From Arenibacterium halophilum (GTDB taxonomy: Bacteria; Pseudomonadota; Alphaproteobacteria; Rhodobacterales; Rhodobacteraceae), in contig NZ_VCPC01000003.1 of assembly GCF_005938225.1 (NCBI RefSeq), forward strand, positions 434,001 through 498,000: DNA of 64,000 nucleotides. Reading direction: 5' to 3'. Below, piece after piece: positions 42,739 to 51,241 of the stretch. Numbering within the stretch: the first letter of the stretch is position 1; every line of letters starts with the position of its first letter. A program made the position numbers and the translations under genes. Under the pieces are notes generated by a model that saw only the letters and a program-made list of their open reading frames with translations, made no database searches and was not told the DNA's origin.

Positions 42739-42765
42739 CTTGTCACTTGGCAGTGCTGCCCCCAT
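42739..42765 (+). promoter_or_regulatory. RpoH (sigma-32) type promoter of the Hsp20 gene
   Basis: CTTGTCA at 42739-42745 and CCCCAT (with TATT after it) at 42760-42765 are separated by 14 bp, a good match to the heat-shock sigma pattern CTTGAAA-N11-16-CCCCAT. It lies about 70 bp before the Hsp20 start. Confidence 0.7.
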
Positions 42766-42833
42766 ATTGGGTGTGCACGGTCGCCAAAACGGGGCCGCGC
42801 GCGTGTCGCTTTGCTGTTAAAGGACCGAACGAC

Positions 42834-43247
42834 GTGACCAAACTGACCCTTGGCTCGCACCCGCACATGCTGGGTTTCGAGCAGCTGGAACGCCTTCTGG
42901 AACGCACCGCCAAGTCGGGCAACGAAGGCTATCCGCCGTTCAACATCGAACAGACTTCTGAACAGTCCTATCGGATCACTCTCGCGGTGGCCGGTTTCGC
43001 CGAGGAGGACCTGCGCATTACCGTCGAAGACCGCCAGTTGGTGATCCGCGGACGGCAGCGCGATGACAGCGATGGGCGGGTGTTCCTGCACCGCGGCATA
43101 GCCGCGCGCCAATTTCAGCGGACCTTTGTGCTCGCCGAAGGCGTTGAGGTTGGAGAGGCCGTCATGGAAAATGGCCTGCTTCACGTGGATCTGACCCGCG
43201 CCGTTCCGGAAACCGTGGTTCAGACCATTTCGATCAGAAAGGGGTAA
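42834..43247 (+). CDS. Hsp20/alpha-crystallin family small heat-shock protein
   Basis: 137 residues from GTG at 42834, with TTAAAGGA 9 bp upstream; the frame is open to 42714 but the extra part covers the promoter. The alpha-crystallin domain (PPFNIEQTSEQSYRITLAVAGFAEEDL...ENGLLHVDLTR) is complete and of the IbpA type. It holds aggregating proteins during heat stress. It is followed after 4 bp by a DUF1150 gene. Confidence 0.93.
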   Translation: MTKLTLGSHPHMLGFEQLERLLERTAKSGNEGYPPFNIEQTSEQSYRITLAVAGFAEEDLRITVEDRQLVIRGRQRDDSDGRVFLHRGIAARQFQRTFVLAEGVEVGEAVMENGLLHVDLTRAVPETVVQTISIRKG

Positions 43248-43251
43248 GGGT

Positions 43252-43476
43252 ATGAATACGCCTATGAATCTTGAAGACGCATCGCGGCGCATCGTCTATG
43301 TGAAGCCGATCGCGGTGGCCGACCTGCCGCAAGAAGTGCAGGATGAAGCTGGCGCGCTTGACCAGATCTATGCCGTGCACAATTCTGATGGCGAGCAGCT
43401 TGCGCTTGTCGCGAACCGGCAGCTTGCCTTTTCGCTGGCACGCCAGCACGATTACGCGCCGGTCAGCCTGAACTAA
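43252..43476 (+). CDS. DUF1150 family protein
   Basis: 74 residues. RRIVYVKPIAVADLPQEVQ...YAVHNSDGEQLALVANRQLAFSLARQHDYAPVSLN matches DUF1150, a small alphaproteobacterial family. It follows the Hsp20 gene after 4 bp and shares its heat-shock promoter, so it probably acts in the stress response, but its function is unknown. Confidence 0.87.
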   Translation: MNTPMNLEDASRRIVYVKPIAVADLPQEVQDEAGALDQIYAVHNSDGEQLALVANRQLAFSLARQHDYAPVSLN

Positions 43477-43560
43477 ATCCAAGGGCCGCCCGGGCGAACC
43501 GGGCGGTGTGACTGGCACAGCCCGGCGACTATGAACCATAAAACCGGGAGCCTGCGTGCC

Positions 43561-44436
43561 ATGGCTGACTTTGATTTTGACTGGGTCGATGCCTTTACCA
43601 ACCGCGCCTTTGGCGGCAACGGATGTGCGGTTGTACATGGCGGCGCGGTTTTGCCGAACGAAACCTGTCAGGCCTTCGTGCGCGAAACCTCTTTGGTCGA
43701 ATGCACGTTTACGGGCCCGTCCGACGTAGCGGATTTCCGGGTGCGATACTTTATGGCCGACCGGGAGATCCCTTTTGCGGGGCATCCGACGCTGGCCACC
43801 GCGGCCGCATTGCGTGACCGGGGAATGTTTGATGGCGACAGGGTGACATTTGAAACCGGGGCAGGGATCGTGCCGGTGTCAGTCGACGGCGACATGATCG
43901 AAATGACGCAAATTGCCCCCAGTTTCGGCCAGATGATCGACGCGGCGTTGATTGCCCGCATTATCCGCCTGTCCCCCGATGAAATCGTCGAGCCACCGCA
44001 AATGGTGTCGACCGGGCTGCCGTTCTGCATCACGCTGCTGCGGGATCGGGCTGCGCTGAAGGCCGCGCGCCTGGACGTCGGCGCTTTGCGCGAATTTCGG
44101 GAATTGGTGGGCGACGAGGCGGTCGAACCGTTTCTGGTGACGCTGGGTGGTGCGACCGAGGCGGGCGACACGTTTTCCCGCCTGCTGCTGGCGCCGCCCA
44201 GCCCGCCCGAGGATGCCTTTACCGGGTCGGCAACCGGCGCGATGGCGGCGTTCATGTGGAATCGCGGCTTGATCGAAGGCGATGAATTTATTGCCGAGCA
44301 GGGCCACGGGATGAACCGTCCCGGGCAGGCCCGGGTGCGCCGTGTGGGCCCTCCCGATGCGATGACCGGCATCAAGGTTGCGGGCCGCGGGTTTGTTCTG
44401 ATGCGCGGGCGCGTCGATCTGCCCGAAGAGGCCTGA
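43561..44436 (+). CDS. PhzF family isomerase
   Basis: 291 residues from ATG at 43561; an in-frame ATG 30 bp earlier is possible but the family starts near DFDWVDAFTNRAFGGNGCAVV. The catalytic glutamate is kept in SLVECTF (Glu47), with FAGHPTLATAAAL and the second-lobe motif DAFTGSATGAMAAFMW. The usual GNPAAV is GNGCAV here. Family members isomerise or epimerise small acids; the phenazine role is specific to some. No phenazine genes are near. Confidence 0.87.
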   Translation: MADFDFDWVDAFTNRAFGGNGCAVVHGGAVLPNETCQAFVRETSLVECTFTGPSDVADFRVRYFMADREIPFAGHPTLATAAALRDRGMFDGDRVTFETGAGIVPVSVDGDMIEMTQIAPSFGQMIDAALIARIIRLSPDEIVEPPQMVSTGLPFCITLLRDRAALKAARLDVGALREFRELVGDEAVEPFLVTLGGATEAGDTFSRLLLAPPSPPEDAFTGSATGAMAAFMWNRGLIEGDEFIAEQGHGMNRPGQARVRRVGPPDAMTGIKVAGRGFVLMRGRVDLPEEA

Positions 44437-44439
44437 ACC

Positions 44440-45309
44440 GTGTCCGTCCCGGACGTTGCAATTGCCGTTTTGCCATACGAGCACCGGCAGGGGCGCGACA
44501 TGGCACAGACCCCGCTGGACGATCTGCATTGGCCGCTAGGCCGGCCCAAGCGGCTGGCGGGTGGAACAGTTACCGACATGGGGCCGCAGGATCACCTGAT
44601 CGTTTACCCCCGCACGGTGACCCATGTGCACGCCCGGCGCGGTGTCCGCGCGCGCGTCTCGCTGCTGATGGGCGAACCGGCGGCAATTCACGGCAAGCAC
44701 ATCGCCCTGCTGCATCTGACCGGGCGGCGCTTCTGGCGGGTACTGACCTTCAACGACACGCTGCTGCGCCGCCTGCCGAACGCGGTACTGATGCCCTACG
44801 GCACGACATGGGTGCCGAACTGGCGCGAATTGAGCCTGAAGAAGACCAAGATGATTTCGCTCATCGCCTCGGCCAAGCGGGATTCGGCAGGGCACAAGCT
44901 GCGCCATGCCGTGGCGGACTGGCTGGGTGACACGGGCCGCGACGACGTGGACGTGATTGGCGGCGGCTATGCCCCCTTCGAGGAGAAATCCGACGGCCTC
45001 GCACCCTACCGCTATTCCGTGGTGATCGAAAACGTGCGCGAGCGGAACTATTTCTCGGAAAAGCTGATCGACGCGATCCTCTGCGATACGGTGCCTATTT
45101 ATTGGGGGTGTCCCAACATCGCCGATTTTCTGCCGACAAATGGCATGGTGATCTGCCAGTCCGAGGCCGACATTCGCCGCGCGATCGATGCCTGCACGCC
45201 CGAAGATTACGCCCGGCGCATCGGCGCCCTGCGTGCGATCAAGCCAAAGGCCGAAGGGTTTTGCGATCTGGAGCGCCGCGCCGCGCAGGCCATCGCCGAA
45301 AGCCTTTGA
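44440..45309 (+). CDS. Glycosyltransferase family 10 (fucosyltransferase-like)
   Basis: 289 residues, GTG start 3 bp after the PhzF stop. The C-terminal half has the GT10 donor-binding pattern: YRYSVVIENVRE at about 190-201, YFSEKLIDAI at 204-213 and DTVPIYWGCPN at 216-226. The N-terminal half is weakly conserved, as is usual. GT10 enzymes transfer fucose or similar sugars, often to lipopolysaccharide or glycans; the donor here is unknown. There are no sugar-nucleotide or O-antigen genes nearby, so the context gives no target. Confidence 0.8.
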   Translation: MSVPDVAIAVLPYEHRQGRDMAQTPLDDLHWPLGRPKRLAGGTVTDMGPQDHLIVYPRTVTHVHARRGVRARVSLLMGEPAAIHGKHIALLHLTGRRFWRVLTFNDTLLRRLPNAVLMPYGTTWVPNWRELSLKKTKMISLIASAKRDSAGHKLRHAVADWLGDTGRDDVDVIGGGYAPFEEKSDGLAPYRYSVVIENVRERNYFSEKLIDAILCDTVPIYWGCPNIADFLPTNGMVICQSEADIRRAIDACTPEDYARRIGALRAIKPKAEGFCDLERRAAQAIAESL

Positions 45310-45316
45310 AAACAAA

Positions 45317-45340
45317 AAACGCGCCCCGCAGGGCGCGTTT
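45317..45340. terminator. Bidirectional terminator between GT10 and sat-cysC
   Basis: AAACGCGCCC at 45317-45326 pairs with GGGCGCGTTT at 45331-45340 around CGCA, with an A-run on the left and a T-run on the right, so it serves both convergent genes. Confidence 0.85.
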
Positions 45341-45363
45341 CAATGGTGCGGTCCGGGGCCGGA

Positions 45364-47079
45364 TCAGCCCGCGATCAGACCCATGTTTTCCAACTTCAGC
45401 AGAACCTGGTGGGCGCAGTTGTCCACATCTGTGCCTTCGGTTTCCACGCGCAACTCGGGGTTCTCGGGCACGTCGTAAGGGTCGGAAATGCCGGTGAATT
45501 CCTTGATCTTGCCTTCGCGCGCCAGCTTGTACAGGCCCTTGCGGTCGCGGCGTTCGCATTCCTCGATCGTGGTGGCGACGTGCACCTCGACAAAGGCGCC
45601 ATGCGCTTCGACATCTTCCCGCACCGCGCGGCGCGTGGTGGCATAGGGTGCGATGGGCGCGCAGATCGCGATCCCGCCGTTCTTGGTGATCTCCGACGCG
45701 ACATAGCCGATGCGGCGGATGTTCAGATCGCGGTGCTCTTTCGAGAAGCCCAGTTCCGACGACAGGTTCTTGCGCACGATGTCCCCGTCCAGCAGCGTCA
45801 CCGGGCGGCCACCCATCTCCATCAGCTTGACCATCAGAGCGTTGGCGATGGTGGATTTCCCAGAGCCCGAGAAGCCGGTGAAGAACACGGTGAAGCCCTG
45901 CTTCGAGCGCGGCGGCTTGGTGCGGCGCAGTTCCTTCACCACTTCGGGGAAGCTGAACCATTCCGGAATTTCCAGCCCTTCGGCCAGGCGGCGGCGCAGC
46001 TCGGTGCCCGAGATGTTGAGGATGGTGACGTTGTCCTTGTCCTCGATCTCGTCCATCGGCTCGTACTGTGCGCGTTCCTGCACCCACACCATGTGCTTGA
46101 AGTCGACCATTTCGACGCCGATTTCATCCTGATGCTTGCGGAACAGATCCTGCGCATCATAAGGGCCGTAGAAATCTTCGCCTGCCGAGTTCTTGCCCGG
46201 GCCCGCGTGATCGCGGCCGACGATGAAGTGGGTACAGCCGTGGTTCCGGCGGATCAGACCGTGCCACACGGCCTCGCGCGGGCCGGCCATGCGCATCGCC
46301 AGGTTCAGCAGCGACATGCTGGTGGTAGCGGCCGGGTATTTGTCCAGCACGGCCTCGTAGCAGCGCACGCGGGTGAAGTGATCGACATCGCCGGGTTTCG
46401 TCATGCCGACAACCGGGTGGATCAGCAGGTTGGCCTGAGCCTCTTTCGCGGCGCGGAACGTCAGTTCCTGGTGGGCGCGGTGCAGCGGGTTGCGGGTCTG
46501 GAAGGCAACGATGCGGCGCCAGCCCAGCTTGCGGAAATAGGCGCGCAGCTCGTTCGGGGTGTCGCGACGGGCGCGGAAGTCATAGTGGATCGGCTGTTGA
46601 ATGCCGGTCACGGGGCCGCCCAGATAAATCTTGCCAGCCTGGTTGTGCAGGTAGTTCACCGCCGGGTGCGCATCGTCATCGGCGCCAAAGACCTTCTCGG
46701 CTTCGCGGGCCTTGTTCGGCTCCCAGCGGTCGGTCACGGTCATGGTGGCCAGGATCACGCCTTCCTGATCGCGCAGGGCGATGTCTTCGCCAATCTCCAG
46801 CCCTTCGGCGAATTTTTCGGACACGTCCAGCGTGATCGGCATCGGCCAGAGCGAGCCATCGGCCAGCCGCATGTCTTCGACGACGCCGTTGTAATCCTCT
46901 TCGCTCAGGAAGCCCTTGAGGGGGCTGAAGCCGCCGTTCATCAGCAGCTCGAGGTCGCAAATCTGGCGCGGGGTCAGATCGTGGCTTTTCAGCTCACCCG
47001 CCTCGACCTTGAGTTTCTGGGCAGAGTCGTAGGAAACATAAAGCTCGGGAATAGGCGCTAGATTGCTAAGCATGGTCAT
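45364..47079 (-). CDS. Bifunctional sulfate adenylyltransferase/APS kinase
   Basis: 571 residues, a fusion. The N-terminal part (1-390) is a single-chain ATP sulfurylase with QTRNPLHRAH at 194-203 and GRDHAGPG, not a CysDN type. The C-terminal part is APS kinase with P-loop GFSGSGKST at 402-410, LDGDIVRKNL and FTGISDPYDVPENPEL. It converts sulfate to APS and then PAPS, or runs in reverse during sulfite oxidation. There are no cysDHIJ genes beside it. A gene name such as sat/cysC is reasonable. Confidence 0.94.
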   Translation of the reverse strand: MTMLSNLAPIPELYVSYDSAQKLKVEAGELKSHDLTPRQICDLELLMNGGFSPLKGFLSEEDYNGVVEDMRLADGSLWPMPITLDVSEKFAEGLEIGEDIALRDQEGVILATMTVTDRWEPNKAREAEKVFGADDDAHPAVNYLHNQAGKIYLGGPVTGIQQPIHYDFRARRDTPNELRAYFRKLGWRRIVAFQTRNPLHRAHQELTFRAAKEAQANLLIHPVVGMTKPGDVDHFTRVRCYEAVLDKYPAATTSMSLLNLAMRMAGPREAVWHGLIRRNHGCTHFIVGRDHAGPGKNSAGEDFYGPYDAQDLFRKHQDEIGVEMVDFKHMVWVQERAQYEPMDEIEDKDNVTILNISGTELRRRLAEGLEIPEWFSFPEVVKELRRTKPPRSKQGFTVFFTGFSGSGKSTIANALMVKLMEMGGRPVTLLDGDIVRKNLSSELGFSKEHRDLNIRRIGYVASEITKNGGIAICAPIAPYATTRRAVREDVEAHGAFVEVHVATTIEECERRDRKGLYKLAREGKIKEFTGISDPYDVPENPELRVETEGTDVDNCAHQVLLKLENMGLIAG

Positions 47080-47236
47080 ATCAACACTTTCGGTTTTACG
47101 GGTCGTCGTCGGATCAGGGGCCGGGGGAGGCCAGTCGGGCTGCGCATAGACCCGGAGCGCCGCGATTGTCTAGGTGTCGTGGCGCGATTTTCGCGGGCTG
47201 AGGTGTTTTGGCGCAATTTCCCGCGCAAAGCGGGTG

Positions 47237-48913
47237 TCAGGGCGTAGATGCGGCGCCAAGACCTTGCACATCCTGCGCCCGGTTCAGAGCCAGCGCCTGC
47301 ACCGGTGCTGCCACACCGCGCAGGTCCAGTGTCAGGACGGTGTGATCGGTCAGATCGATTCCGGCGGCCTCCAGAACCGCAGCCGAAACCAGCAGCTCGA
47401 CCGACAACTCCTTGGTCATTGCTTCCAGGCGGCTGGCCGCGTTGACGGTTTCTCCGATGATGGTGCGTGGGGCGTGGCCGGTGGCACCGATTTCGCCCTG
47501 CACCAGCTCGCCCAGATGCAAGCCGATCCCGACGCGGATTGGCGCGGCGCCCTCGGTGGCAAGCGCGGAGTTGAACTGCTCCAACGCCTGCCCAATGCGC
47601 GCGGTGGCGTCCAGGGCCTGCTTGGCAGAGTGCGCGCCTTCGGCCGTATCGAACACCGCGAGCAACCCGTCGCCAAGGTATTTGTCGATCTGACCGCCGG
47701 CGTCGGTGATGGCCGGCACGATCGCGTCAAAGAACCGGTTCAGCAAAAATACGACGTCGTAGGGCAGCTGCCCCGTGGTGCGCGCGGTGAACCCCCGGAT
47801 GTCCAGAAAAAGGATCGCCAGTTGCCGTTCGCGCCCAAGGCTGGAATGCGCGCGGGCGCGGGTTCCATCGGGCCGAAAGACGCGATGCACCTGTATCGCG
47901 CCGGTTGGGCGCAATTGGCAGGCCAGCCGCGTGCCGGGCGCGGCGCCCACGGCGGCAAGGCTGCGAGTTTCGGCCTCGGACGGCGGCGGCAGGCTGTCGG
48001 CCCCATCGGTGACGATCACGCGGCAGGTCGTGCAGCGCCCACGCCCGCCGCACAGCGACGTATGCGGCACCCCATTCGCGCGCGAGATTTCCAGAAGCGT
48101 GGGTCCGGTGGGCGAGGTGACGGTGGGGCCGTCGATATAGCTCACGCGCAGCGACCGGCTGCGGCGCAGGTATTTGCGCGCAAGCGGCACGGCGGCGACA
48201 ACCGCAAGCAATGCAAGGAAACCATTCGTCAACGCGCTCTCCAGGGCGAAGAGGCTGGCGAAGATTGCCCCATCCGGCCAGTTCAGCGATTGCATCAGCC
48301 GCGCGCGGGCCTCTGCATCGGCCAGCTCCGGCGCCACCTGCCGGCCCGCAGCCAGGAACCCTGCCAGCGACAGCGCCGGCACCAGCGCCGCCAGCGCTGT
48401 CATCGCCGGAAGATGACGACGCCAGCGTGGCGTTGTCCGAAGCCACACATGCAACCCCAGGCAGCCATGGGTCCAGACAATCAGCATCAGGGCGCTTTGC
48501 CACCACGCGTCGGGCGTGCCGAAGATCAGCGCGACAAGATAAACCATGCGATCGTTCACGGCGAACAATTCGTGCGCGGCGCGGGTGAAGACAATGTGCG
48601 CAGCCAGCAGAAAAGGAATTGCCAGCCCGAGGGCAATCTGGAAGGCCTCCCAAAACGGCATTCTGACAGTTCGTCGCCCCGCCAATCGCGCCAATGCCAG
48701 TCCGGCATGCACGATCAGCGCACCATAAACCAGCACCGTGCCGGGCAGACTGCGGGTGACTGCAAGCCGCCAGTCCTGCGCCGCGTGCATGACCTCAAGC
48801 GAGGCCAGACCCAACGCGATGTTCAGAAAGTGCAGCCCGGCATAGATGAACAGGATCAGCCCCGAAGCGATGCGCAGCCGTGTCGCAAATGTGCCGCGCC
48901 AAAGTGCCGTCAT
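47237..48913 (-). CDS. Membrane-bound class III nucleotide cyclase with 2Fe-2S ferredoxin domain
   Basis: 558 residues from ATG at 48913 (GGAG 9 bp upstream). Order: about six membrane helices (14-245) with many histidines (28, 43, 69, 106, 114, 149, 155), like the cytochrome b anchor of succinate dehydrogenase; a plant-type ferredoxin domain at about 254-345 with C288-x5-C294-x2-C297 and C332; then a class III cyclase domain from about 365 with metal aspartates in FLDIRGFT (D371) and KYLGDGLLAVF (D415), the adenine-type Lys411, and ETVNAASRLE. Sinorhizobium CyaC, a quinone-responsive cyclase with a heme membrane anchor, is the closest idea. It probably makes cAMP under redox control (inference). 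Confidence 0.88.
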   Translation of the reverse strand: MTALWRGTFATRLRIASGLILFIYAGLHFLNIALGLASLEVMHAAQDWRLAVTRSLPGTVLVYGALIVHAGLALARLAGRRTVRMPFWEAFQIALGLAIPFLLAAHIVFTRAAHELFAVNDRMVYLVALIFGTPDAWWQSALMLIVWTHGCLGLHVWLRTTPRWRRHLPAMTALAALVPALSLAGFLAAGRQVAPELADAEARARLMQSLNWPDGAIFASLFALESALTNGFLALLAVVAAVPLARKYLRRSRSLRVSYIDGPTVTSPTGPTLLEISRANGVPHTSLCGGRGRCTTCRVIVTDGADSLPPPSEAETRSLAAVGAAPGTRLACQLRPTGAIQVHRVFRPDGTRARAHSSLGRERQLAILFLDIRGFTARTTGQLPYDVVFLLNRFFDAIVPAITDAGGQIDKYLGDGLLAVFDTAEGAHSAKQALDATARIGQALEQFNSALATEGAAPIRVGIGLHLGELVQGEIGATGHAPRTIIGETVNAASRLEAMTKELSVELLVSAAVLEAAGIDLTDHTVLTLDLRGVAAPVQALALNRAQDVQGLGAASTP

Positions 48914-48984
48914 GCGAATATCTCCGCCGCCTCTCGCGCCAAGCGTGACCATTTGGAGGGGTGGGGTCAAGCGGGCCGTCAAAA

Positions 48985-49108
48985 GGGGGCTCTGCCCCCG
49001 CCCGCTGCGCGGACTCCCCCGGAGTATTTCGGGAATAATGAAGGGGACACGCCGCTGCTTCTTTGGGCCAATAAATATCCCCGCCGGAGGCATCGCGCGT
49101 CAGCGCAA
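48985..49108. repeat. Intergenic repeat, copy E (full)
   Basis: A 124-bp full copy: GGGGGCTCTGCCCCC, CCGCTGCGCGG hairpin, CTCCCCCGGAGTATTT, AATAATGAAGG, CTTCTTTGGGCC, AAATATCCCCGCCGGAGG, and terminal CGCGCGTCAGCGC. It lies between the cyclase start and the RraB-like gene, both read leftward, so here it sits upstream of one gene and downstream of the other. Confidence 0.85.
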
Positions 49109-49125
49109 TTTTTCGCGGCAAGCGT

Positions 49126-49476
49126 TCAGGCCTCGAATCCCCATCCGTCTGGCGCAAAGCCATGCTGCGCGGCAATCCGGGTGGCGTGGTCTTCTCCGGC
49201 CCAGATACTGCTGGCCGAGAGCGGCTGGTCGGTCAGGGTCGCCACGATATAGGGTTGATCCTCGGGGTCGTCCATCTCGTCGATCCAGGCCACATCATAG
49301 CCTTCTTCGGTCAATGCCTGCGCCAGCGGCCGCCAGTCGGCCTCTTCCGACCCGGGCACCAGAAAATAGTCGATGTCGGCGCTGTCGGGAAGCGCGCCAT
49401 CGCGGGCCAGGTCGTCGAAGCTCGCGTAGGTTTCTGCGCGTTGCGCAGCCAGATCCGGGCGTGTATCTTCCGCCAT
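49126..49476 (-). CDS. RraB-like (ribonuclease E inhibitor family) protein
   Basis: 116 residues. The order of QRAETYASFDDLARDGALPDSADIDYFL, ALTEEGYDVAWIDE and a final FAPDGWGFEA agrees with the RraB fold (ending YDGWG in E. coli). RraB binds RNase E and inhibits it; whether this protein does so is not shown. It is acidic like RraB. It is 6 bp downstream of trxB and probably cotranscribed. Confidence 0.7.
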   Translation of the reverse strand: MAEDTRPDLAAQRAETYASFDDLARDGALPDSADIDYFLVPGSEEADWRPLAQALTEEGYDVAWIDEMDDPEDQPYIVATLTDQPLSASSIWAGEDHATRIAAQHGFAPDGWGFEA

Positions 49477-49482
49477 CGGGGC

Positions 49483-50466
49483 TCAGCCCACCACGGCCAC
49501 GGGCGCGTCGGGCGCAACCTCGGCATCGCCCTGTTCGGCCAGGAACCGTTCGGCGTCCAACGCGGCCATGCAGCCCATTCCGGCGCTGGTAACGGCCTGA
49601 CGGTATTTGTGGTCGGTCAGGTCGCCCGCCGCGAATACGCCGGGCACGCTGGTTTCGGTGCTGCCGGGTTTAACGCTGACATAGCCGCCATTGTGCAGTT
49701 CAAGCACGTCTTTCACCAGCTCGTTCGCGGGGGCATGGCCAATCGCGACAAAGACACCCTTGGCCGGGATTTCCGTGATTTCGCCGGTATCGACATGTTT
49801 CACGCGGACCGCTTCAACCCCCAGCGGGGCGTCGGTGCCAACGACTTCGTCCAGCACATGATGCCAGAGCGGTTCGATCTTGGGGCTCTTCATCAGCCGG
49901 TCGATCAGAATTTTCTCGGCGCGCAACTCGTCGCGGCGGTGGATCAGCGTGACCTTGGACGCGAAATTGGTGAGGAACAGTGCCTCTTCCACGGCGGTGT
50001 TGCCTCCGCCGATCACCACGATTTCCTGCCCGCGATAGAAGAAGCCGTCGCAGGTGGCGCAGGCAGAGACGCCGAAGCCCTTGAACTTGTCCTCGGACGG
50101 CAGGCCAAGCCATTTGGCGCGCGCGCCGGTGGCCAGGATCACCGCGTCTGCCTCGTAGACGGTGCCGCTGTCGCCCTTGGCGGTGAAGGGCCGTTGCGAC
50201 AGGTCGAGATCAGAGATGATATCGCCGATGATCTCGCATCCCATCGCCTTGGCGTGGGCTTCCATGCGGACCATCAGGTCGGGGCCCTGTACCTCGGTAT
50301 CGCCGGGCCAGTTTTCCACTTCGGTGGTTGTGGTCAACTGGCCACCGGGTTCGATGCCCTGCACAAGGATCGGCTCCAGCATGGCGCGGCTGGCGTAGAC
50401 ACCCGCCGTATATCCGGCCGGGCCGGACCCGATGATCAGAACCTTGGTTTTGCGCGTCTCGGCCAT
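49483..50466 (-). CDS. trxB: Thioredoxin-disulfide reductase
   Basis: 327 residues. FAD-binding [16 protein letters not shown], the redox-active CATC at 136-139 ([10 protein letters not shown]), NADPH-binding [13 protein letters not shown] and the C-terminal [31 protein letters not shown] are complete. It reduces thioredoxin with NADPH. GGAGGG precedes ATG. Followed by the RraB-like gene. Confidence 0.97.
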   Translation of the reverse strand: MAETRKTKVLIIGSGPAGYTAGVYASRAMLEPILVQGIEPGGQLTTTTEVENWPGDTEVQGPDLMVRMEAHAKAMGCEIIGDIISDLDLSQRPFTAKGDSGTVYEADAVILATGARAKWLGLPSEDKFKGFGVSACATCDGFFYRGQEIVVIGGGNTAVEEALFLTNFASKVTLIHRRDELRAEKILIDRLMKSPKIEPLWHHVLDEVVGTDAPLGVEAVRVKHVDTGEITEIPAKGVFVAIGHAPANELVKDVLELHNGGYVSVKPGSTETSVPGVFAAGDLTDHKYRQAVTSAGMGCMAALDAERFLAEQGDAEVAPDAPVAVVG

Positions 50467-50571
50467 GGTGCCCTCCGTCAGTGGTTGAACGGCATATACG
50501 CATCATGGGCGGCCGAGGAAAGGGTGCCGGGACGCAAAGCCGCCAGAACCGGGGTGACAGGGCGCAAACAG

Positions 50572-50599
50572 AAAAAGGCCCGGCGCTTTGCCGGGCCTT
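50572..50599 (-). terminator. Rho-independent terminator of the VPLPA-CTERM gene
   Basis: AAGGCCCGGC at 50575-50584 and GCCGGGCCTT at 50590-50599 form a perfect 10-bp stem. Read leftward it is followed by TTTC. It lies about 22 bp after the VPLPA-CTERM gene stop. Confidence 0.85.
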
Positions 50600-50620
50600 C
50601 CAAAATCGCAGGGTTGCGAT

Positions 50621-51241
50621 TTACGATTTCTTGCGGCGCAGGAAGGCCGCGCCACCCAGTGCGCTGATCAGCAGCAGGCCACCGGCCGGAAGCGGAACCT
50701 GACCGGGGTTCGGGTTGCCGGGGTTAGAACCGTCGGTGCTGATGACGGATTTGGCGAGCGACACCAGCCAGCCACCGTTGGTCACGTTGATGTCCATGCG
50801 GACCTGCAGGCCGGCCACGATATCGTCGATCAGGGCGCCGCCGGCGGCGGCAAAGATGTCGAACTCGGTGAAGGAGAACGCGTTGTTGTCGCCCTCGAGC
50901 GAGCCAAGCAGAATCCAGGTGTTGGTCGCGGCGTCGAAAGCTTCGATGTTGTCGACTTCGCAGTTCGAGGTGCCGCAGGGCGATTCATCGACGTCATAGG
51001 CCGAGATGTTCAGGACCGCCGAGGTGAAACCGGAAGCAATGGCGTTGTGCTGCCAACCCCAGTCTTCGCCCGCGCCACGGTAATAGGGCGACGTGGTTTC
51101 CTGGCCGAGGGTCGGCACGAAATATGTGCCTGCCTGACCGGATGTCGCATCAATCGTATCAACGGTTGCAGCAGAAACCATGCCGGCAGTTGCCATGAGG
51201 CCAAATGCGGCAGCGGCGATGGTATGGGAAAGTTTCATCAT
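50621..51241 (-). CDS. Exported VPLPA-CTERM sorting domain protein
   Basis: 206 residues from ATG at 51241, with GGAG 8 bp upstream; a second ATG follows directly. A signal peptide (MMKLSHTIAAAAFGLMATAGMVSA) opens the protein. The middle is a beta-rich domain of about 150 residues with a CGTSNC pair and no family I know. The end is a short PGQVPLPAGG motif, a hydrophobic helix and RRKKS. That is the VPLPA-CTERM tripartite signal, the alphaproteobacterial version of PEP-CTERM, processed by an exosortase. No exosortase lies in the window. Confidence 0.87.
   Translation of the reverse strand: MMKLSHTIAAAAFGLMATAGMVSAATVDTIDATSGQAGTYFVPTLGQETTSPYYRGAGEDWGWQHNAIASGFTSAVLNISAYDVDESPCGTSNCEVDNIEAFDAATNTWILLGSLEGDNNAFSFTEFDIFAAAGGALIDDIVAGLQVRMDINVTNGGWLVSLAKSVISTDGSNPGNPNPGQVPLPAGGLLLISALGGAAFLRRKKS

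Noticed and set aside
45343-47061. 572-codon open frame opposite sat-cysC
   Set aside because: The opposite strand encodes a fused enzyme with all catalytic motifs. This frame is compositionally typical of antisense shadows.
47080-47236. SAM or other riboswitch next to sat-cysC
   Set aside because: The gap is short and I see no known aptamer pattern or terminator switch.
48914-49093. Sixty-residue N-terminal extension of the cyclase
   Set aside because: It would translate repeat copy E. The ATG at 48913 has a ribosome binding site and opens with the first membrane helix.
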